Shown here: positions 57,546 through 64,000 of the stretch, one piece after another | How the letters are laid out: every line of letters starts with the position of its first letter | Position numbering within the stretch: the stretch's first letter is position 1 | Source of the DNA: Orthonyx spaldingii | Taxonomy: Eukaryota; Chordata; Aves; Passeriformes; Orthonychidae | NCBI GenBank assembly: GCA_013397795.1 | Contig: VZTJ01000638.1 | Location: 1,007,586-1,071,585 of the forward strand | Reading direction: 5' to 3' | DNA: 64,000 nucleotides | Position numbers and translations under genes: made by a program | Notes under the pieces: generated by a model | The model's database searches: none | What the model saw: the letters and a program-made list of their open reading frames with translations, nothing else | What the model was told of the DNA's origin: nothing

Positions 57546-60511
57546 CATTAAACATTGAAGAAAGTAGCACAGTGTAACTCTGTTGCAGTTCTGTTTAGAA
57601 AGGAAACCACTGGCTGACTTTTAGAAACGTTTTTCTGAAATTCTGAATTTCCTAGAGCGTCTTATACTTTTTCGCTCAAAGCAAATTTAGAAGTTCCTAT
57701 TAAGGTATTTGTTGAAGAGGCAAAGCTGTATCTAGGGAAATATGCGTTATAAAATTCTGCCTGAGAAAAGGTCAGTTGGAATAAATGTTCATTTCATTGA
57801 TGAACAGCACTTGGAGTAAACAGAAAAAATCGAAATTATCAGAACTTGCATTTTGCCCACAGCAAATTTTAATGTCACTTGTTGGGTATTTCATGATAAA
57901 TGAATTCAAAACAGTAAATTACAAAAAAAACATCTTTCCTTGCAGGAAATATGAACATGTAGTGGTGGTTCAGAAGCTGGGAGTTGTGATATATACCTGC
58001 ATTTTTAAACAGAATGCATTATATCCTTTTTTACAAGTAATTTGTGAATCTAAACTCACTGATAAAAGCTTTTTTTTTTTTTTTTAATACAGGAAGTTGT
58101 CATGTGAAGTGTGTATTTATCTTTGTTGAGAAGAGGTAAGATTTTGGCTATGCTAGAGAAAAAGCATGGCTGAGACATATGATGGGGAATTAAGATGTGC
58201 TGAAGAGAGGAAATGGACTTCTGCTGTCTTCTCCTTCACTTGGACTTCCCCTGCATCAACAGCAATGCCTCTGCTTCCCCATATCTGACTCATGGCCAGC
58301 TCTCAGCACCAGACATCCTCTGTCTGTCCAACTTGGCTAGGGGCACATGGCCCCTTGGATGTGCCCACACTGTGTTCTGCTTCCATGGACATGGGCTGAG
58401 TCTGTGAGGCAGTGTGGCACTGGGACACACAAAGCAGAGCCCACTTTCTGTGGCCTGCAGTTTAGGCATTTTAGCTGTTGTCACCTTACTCAGGAATAAA
58501 GTTGAAGTGGACCACTGATAAATACTTAAAATGTTTTAATCTGACTTTGGCTTCATAATTGAGGTGATTTAGGCTGCTTGTGTTGCTGTGGTTTTATATT
58601 GGATGCATACATGTAAGAGAAGGTCTCCCTGTGCTCTCCTGCTTACCATCCCCAAGGGGTCTGGATACTCCAAACTACCTCACATATTAATTAGGGGAGA
58701 GCTGAGTGGTCAGGACTTGCTTCTGCTAACCTGAATGTAGCATGTGCACATACGCTGGTGTTCTCCACAATTGTGATTCATGTGCCCACCACTTCCATGT
58801 CATGGCAACCTTAGAAAAAGCTGTTGGACTGCCAGGACAGTCACCACACAGGTTTGTAGAGAAGCACTTGGCATCCTTCACATTTGCTTCTAGCAAGGGG
58901 GAAGAAAATCTTCCTTGAAGTGGGTAGAGACCTTTCAGTCCTGCAAAGACCTGTGCAAGAGGCAGGAAGAAGGTGGTAGGGGGCACAAAGGGATATTCGT
59001 GTTTGGTCAGCACAGGTTCTTGTCTGTATGGGATGGAGTCTAAGCCTTACCGCTAGCAGCCTTTTACTATCAACAGCCATAAATCCCTTAACTTCTTGTT
59101 ATTAACTGAGATCCCTCTGTGTCATTCTGTAGGGCCCTCATTGCGATTCAGCAATGGTTAACTTCTCTCTGTAAGTTTTTCTTCTTGGTCTACAGCAATC
59201 TCACTTCTGGCTGCAAGTTTGATGACAGGCTCAAGGCATGAAGAAGGGTGAGACTCTGCATACCGAAGAGAAGGAAGTGAAGACAAGAGAGCTCTTTCAT
59301 CTGTTTCAGCACTAAACCAAAAGGAAGCCATCCTCTAGCCGTGCAGGGTAGCCATTAAACATCTGCACCACTTTGTGCTATCACATGATGAAACCTTCCC
59401 TATCTCTCATGCTCAAGTAAGATGATATGCAGACATCTACTCAAACACTTAACCCTCTCTGTGCTCATTCCCCAAGAGAGCTAGGCTGTCTAAGTCGGGA
59501 CCATGCAGGTTTCAGTGGTCGTGGAATGTGGCTCTGCTATGCTTAGACAACACCTGCACATCTTGTCTCGGTGGTCGTGTCTCTCTGCACATTAACACCC
59601 AACACATCCTCCCCTTCCTACTGTCATATGCTTTGCTGGTTCTCTTGTGTGCTCTTATGTTTATGTGCACTGCCAGGTTTGCCACTTGTCAGCACCTTCC
59701 TGTGATTCTTCTTGCATTTTCTCCTTTTGTGCAAAGCCACAGCTCCTAGAGTTGGGTGGTTGCATGAAAGTGCTGGCTGTCATTTAAAAAGAGATGCAGA
59801 TTTGTAGCTTTTCTGGTTGTGGAAAAAGCTTGTAAATGTAGTGCAATAATGGATTAAAAGAAACAAAATGAAAAGACACTTTCCTGTTTAATTGCTTGAT
59901 TTCTATGTCAATTTAATGATTTTTTGGGGGTGCACAGCTCAGGTTTTTATTTATCCAATGTAGATTTTGGTACACCTTTGTATGCACATGTACCTTTTCA
60001 GCTGTATACATATAAAAATACACATGCATTTGGTGTAGATATACATGTGTACACCCACACCTGCCAACTGCACATATTCCCTTCTCACAGAAATCTCTCC
60101 TACTCTCCCTTTCTTCCACACATTTTCCTTTCTGCAGCTTCTGTCCACCACCTTCCTCTGAGTTATGGAATCTCCACTATTGCTTGTACCGAGTAACCTT
60201 CTCCCCTGCTCTCCCTCCCTCCTCTTCTTCACTCCAGGAAAGCTCTTTCTGATTCTCTTTTCACCGATGTCTGGCATTCGTACCTCTGTAGACAGAGAAT
60301 GGCAAGAAGACAGTGACGTGAGCAGACAGAATAACCGGGAAATAAAAAGGAGTTGGTTGAGAATCTGTAATTAGAAGCCCAATTTCCATTTCCTTCTCAG
60401 GCACTTTAGAATCCCTTTCAGGGGTTTCTTGACTGTCTCAAAATTGAATGTCATTGAGAGTTTTTTTCCTCTTTTTATTTTTTTTTTAATTTTTTTATTT
60501 TGCATCCTCTT
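57546..60511. other. Unique non-coding DNA
   Basis: No gene was recognised. A T-run of about 17 bases lies at 58069-58085. Confidence 0.6.
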
Positions 60512-60525
60512 GTTTCCTTGGCAAC
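60512..60525. promoter_or_regulatory. RFX X-box-like site
   Basis: GTTTCCTTGGCAAC matches the X-box GTTGCCATGGCAAC at 12 of 14 positions with a complete right half-site. It lies just before a CpG-containing stretch (60560-60615). Confidence 0.25.
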
Positions 60526-63500
60526 AAGTTGGTGATGCAGGAGCTAGAAATGTGCTATGTCTCCGTGGAGATGTTGGCGTGGGTGTGCCACGGTGACATC
60601 CACGATGGACGCACAGCTCTACCAATCCTACCCCACCCCTTGCAATAAGCACAATGGGCCCAACCTCAGAGGTGACACTTATTTTTAGCTTCATAGGTGT
60701 TAGTCTGCTGTCTTTTCATGACGATGGGTTCAGACGTCTCAGTTACATCAGCAGAAATTGACTGACTTGAGGAGGGCTTTTAGGGCCAAGCCTTTAGGTT
60801 TGTATTCAGGAACTTCTTAACTCAAAAGAAATTGCACTTCTGTCATGGATTGTAGCCATTGCAATTATTTTAATCCTTCCCATTCTCTTGGGGAAGGAAG
60901 TTACCAGTCATTAATGAATAGGACTGTGAATCAGAGCTCCCACGTTTCATTTTATTCTAAATGAAGTTGTTTAGCTCTTTCATACCTCAAGGGCTGCTCA
61001 TTTGGAATGCAAGGAAGTGGCTATCACTCTTTGCCTGGGACATGGGAGATTAAATTTCATTGAGATGTTTAGCTGGGAGGTTCCAAGGCAACTTACTTGT
61101 ATACTTCCATAAGACAAAACTGTGTCATCAGAAGAGTCTGTTGCTCAGATGGCTTAGCCCTCAACTGGGTCTGCCCAAACGACTCAGTGTAATGTCCTCG
61201 CTCCCTCTGGTCCAGCACACTCAACATCTTTACAGTATATATTTTACTGTGCATATAGCCTGTTCAACCTTCTTATTCTGTATTTTGTCTTCATCAATGT
61301 TTTGGCTGTAAGCCAAGAACCAAACTCTCCTTTGGGTTTTGTTGATACGTACAATAGTGGAGTAAGGGCTAGCCTCAGTCTCATCAAGTATCTAGAGGTC
61401 CTGCTGCTTTTTTTTTGTTTTGTTTTGTTTTCTAGGAGGCTTTATGACATCACACAGAAATTGTGATGTCAACAAGGAACCCTCTTGGGTAGGCTTTTGA
61501 GAGGTTGCTCTGGATCTTCTTACTGCCAAATGACTATAACTTTATCCCAATGGGATTTGCTATAGGGCTCATCCATGCAGCAATAAAGCCAAGTATCAAA
61601 TTCTTCTTGCCAGAAAGACCAATTAAAGGATTAAATGTGAAAAGCTAAGACCCATAACAACCATAGTGACAGGGTTTTCTTTTCCTTTTTAGACTGTAAT
61701 CATCTTTGCAGCATAATATTCTGGGGTCAGCATCCTCGGGGATACATTGGTGCAGCAAATGATGGAAAGAAGCTGGAGAGGAAAACCAAAGTGAACCCAG
61801 CCAAGGCAAGATAAGCTTCTCTTCCAGCCATGCTGGCAGATTTCTTTTGCGTTCTTTCCTACACTTCTGAAATGTTTCGAGTGCAGACTGAGTTTATTCA
61901 GCTTCCAAGATATGTGCTTGTTCAAAAGGTGCTTTACTGTGTGGAGTCAGAGGAAACATGAGGAACAATCAAGCACCAACAGCACATTAAGAAGATGTGT
62001 CATTGACACAGCATGTCAATGAGAAGTGAATCCAGATTCTGTTTTTAAGGACACTATGTTCCAAGAGAGGCACATAAATCTGACTAAACCTTGCTCATTG
62101 GATCCTAATCTAGCATTTAGTCCTGACTTCCACTGAAATCCAGCTCAGATTTGTCTTTTTATTTGCACTTGTGTTAATAGGTGAAAGGAGCTGACACATC
62201 TGTCTTGCGCCAGCATTGTATGTAATATGTTGTCTAAAGGAGGTCTCCTGCCTCAAGGAACCAGCAGCCCATAGCTGTGATCTGATAAGATGCAGAACAC
62301 CATAACAGAGACACTTCCACTAAGTTTGGTGGGGAAAAAGGCTGCATGTTTGGCTGCATGTTTGCTTGGAATGGAAGTGATACAGCAGTGCCTACAGCCT
62401 AAATCCTATTATGTGATGAATTACCTGGAATAAACAGTAAAGGCAGTGGAAGCTGTTGTTGGAATACTCAATAGAGGGACTGTGTCTAAATCATGTGACT
62501 AAAACTAAATAGAGAGAAAGATGAGCTCAAAAACTTAGGCAGAACTGTCCTGTGGGACTTTCTTTTCTTTTTAGTCTCTTTTTTTCCTAAATGCACTATC
62601 AGAAAGTATCTGCAGTCTGCAGAAAATTTTAAATAAAACACTGCAGTGTTTATGTTTCCAGCCCAATAACTGTTACGGATTTTGCAGGAAGAATCAAGTT
62701 TTTCCCCCAAGAAAAAATCCTCTTCTTCCTCCCCATCTCCCATCTCTGGCACTGTGGGAATGAACTCTACACTTACTAGGAGCACTGCAAGAAAGATCCT
62801 GCCAGCTCAGATTCTTCTCCATTTTGAATAGTTACAGGGAAAACTCAGAGCAGTTTTACCCATACCAAGCAGCAACAGATTCCCCATGTTTTTTGAAAAG
62901 AGGGTATAACATGAAATAAAGTTCAGTCCGGATTCTTCTGGCAATTTTTTCTGCTATGTCCTTCTTGCACTTGTTGGCACCCCTTAGTTCTAGGCACTGT
63001 GTGCACAGAATACATGGGAGATCTCACCCTATCTCTTGTGCCCAGAGATTACACAAGTATGCACCAAGGATGGGATTGCTTTTCTCTTCTCTTCTTCTTC
63101 TTCCCCTGACTAAATATAAGCAGCTTCTGCATATGACAAGTTCCTGCCAGCTGTCAGGGCACTAAAATAAAGCTTTATCTTGTCTCTACAGCCCGCAATG
63201 ACAGGGCTGGCAATAGGTGCACTTCAGCCAGGCAGCCACTCCTGCCATATGCTCTTCCAACCTCACTGCATGCTAACACAGCAATCTGTAGCCTGGCAGA
63301 TTTGCTGTTTTTCCTTGCAAGACCTACAAAAAGAGGCAACCCTGGTTCCTAGCTCTTCCTATTGCAGAATCTTATTACGCTGGATTGCAACCCTATTTTT
63401 TACCTTCTTCCTCCAGCATTGGAAAAGAGTTAGAGTCACACTACCAGTCGAATGCTGGAGAATGAAAATCCTGCTAATTCTTTTAAACTAGAATTAACTG

Positions 63501-64000
63501 AAAAAATGGCCTTGGGGCACACATCATAAATTGAGTTGAAGCTATGCACCATGAAGTTGGAGGGGAAAAAAACCAACCTATTTTCCTTAAGGGAGAGAGG
63601 ACATTAGGTATTCACACTTCAAGCATGCCAACTAATCTTCCTTATTGCACAAGGCTAATTTCAAAATAACATTTATATGGCATGGTTTGCTGGGGAGGGC
63701 AGTGATGAATCAGTTAGCTGCCCTTTATAATAAGCACAACTGCTTCCTAGACTGCTCTTTTCTACTGCCTTGTCTGCCAGTCATCTCTGTGCCACATGCT
63801 CCTTATTCAAAGGGCACCTGTTGAATAACCATGAAGCAGAGTTACAGAGCAGGGGCAATAAAAAAGGTGAAGCACAAATACACAGTACAGCTTAAACCAC
63901 TATATTTCTATGGTCTTGCTGTAGGGACATGGGGATTCTGCTGAATGACTGTGCTGATGCTTGAATGAGGAATGATAAGCCTGTAATTTACTTGCATGGC
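60526..64000. other. Unique non-coding DNA
   Basis: No gene or mobile element was recognised up to the window end. It holds the hairpin at 61445-61471, a small 8-bp inverted repeat (CATTGACA/TGTCAATG) at 62001-62021 and a 12-bp direct repeat GGCTGCATGTTT near 62340-62365. Confidence 0.6.
61445..61471. repeat. Perfect 10-bp hairpin with bZIP-like arms
   Basis: TGACATCACA (61445-61454) pairs exactly with TGTGATGTCA (61462-61471) across a 7-nt loop. Each arm carries TGACATCA or TGATGTCA, which resembles a CRE/AP-1-type site, so it could be a pair of inverted factor sites rather than a structural hairpin. Confidence 0.55.

Noticed and set aside
1..64000. CRISPR arrays, tRNA, rRNA, snRNA or known miRNA genes
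   Set aside because: No regularly spaced direct repeats were seen, and no A/B-box pairs, U6-like or common miRNA seed sequences were noticed by eye on either strand.

Overview
This window looks like nuclear DNA of a bird, probably a songbird or other neoavian, taken from a draft assembly. Two things point there. Six pieces of CR1 (the dominant avian LINE) carry the family's octamer-like 3' ends (ATTCTATGATTCTATG type) and remnants of its reverse-transcriptase ORF. There is also a 1.08-kb solo LTR of the avian ERVL-like type that begins TGTGTTGG and ends CCACAACA. Recognised interspersed repeats cover only about 4 kb of 64 kb, which fits a bird. Nothing bacterial, viral or organellar was seen: no operons, CRISPR array, rRNA or tRNA. 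Family identifications are from memory and were not checked by a search.

No host protein-coding gene can be named. Open frames across the window are short, lack recognisable domains, and mostly start at non-ATG codons or lie in repeats or low-complexity DNA. The window is best read as intergenic DNA or a long intron.

Layout: 1-12.3 kb is unique sequence with a CpG-elevated patch (4.7-5.0 kb), a G-rich purine block (5.2-5.4 kb) and a block that reads like a conserved non-coding enhancer (6.6-7.1 kb). From 12.3 to 25.6 kb, four CR1 pieces are separated by unique DNA. From 25.6 to 42.6 kb the DNA is unique, with several AT-rich, regulatory-looking blocks (28.5-29.2, 35.6-36.7 and 39.1-39.6 kb) and a perfect 15-bp hairpin at 27.1 kb.

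The most unusual part is 42.6-48 kb. In order it holds the solo LTR, a CR1 piece cut by a 506-bp run of N, CpG-rich DNA directly after the gap, a 300-nt block with a single C on the + strand, and a pair of exon-like segments separated by a well-formed 71-nt intron. Together these could mark a + strand transcription unit whose CpG-island promoter fell into the gap; this is inference. From 48 to 64 kb there is one more long CR1 piece (51.8-52.9 kb), two regulatory-looking blocks (50.1-50.4 and 56.4-57.0 kb), a degenerate minisatellite (57.2-57.5 kb) and otherwise unremarkable sequence.
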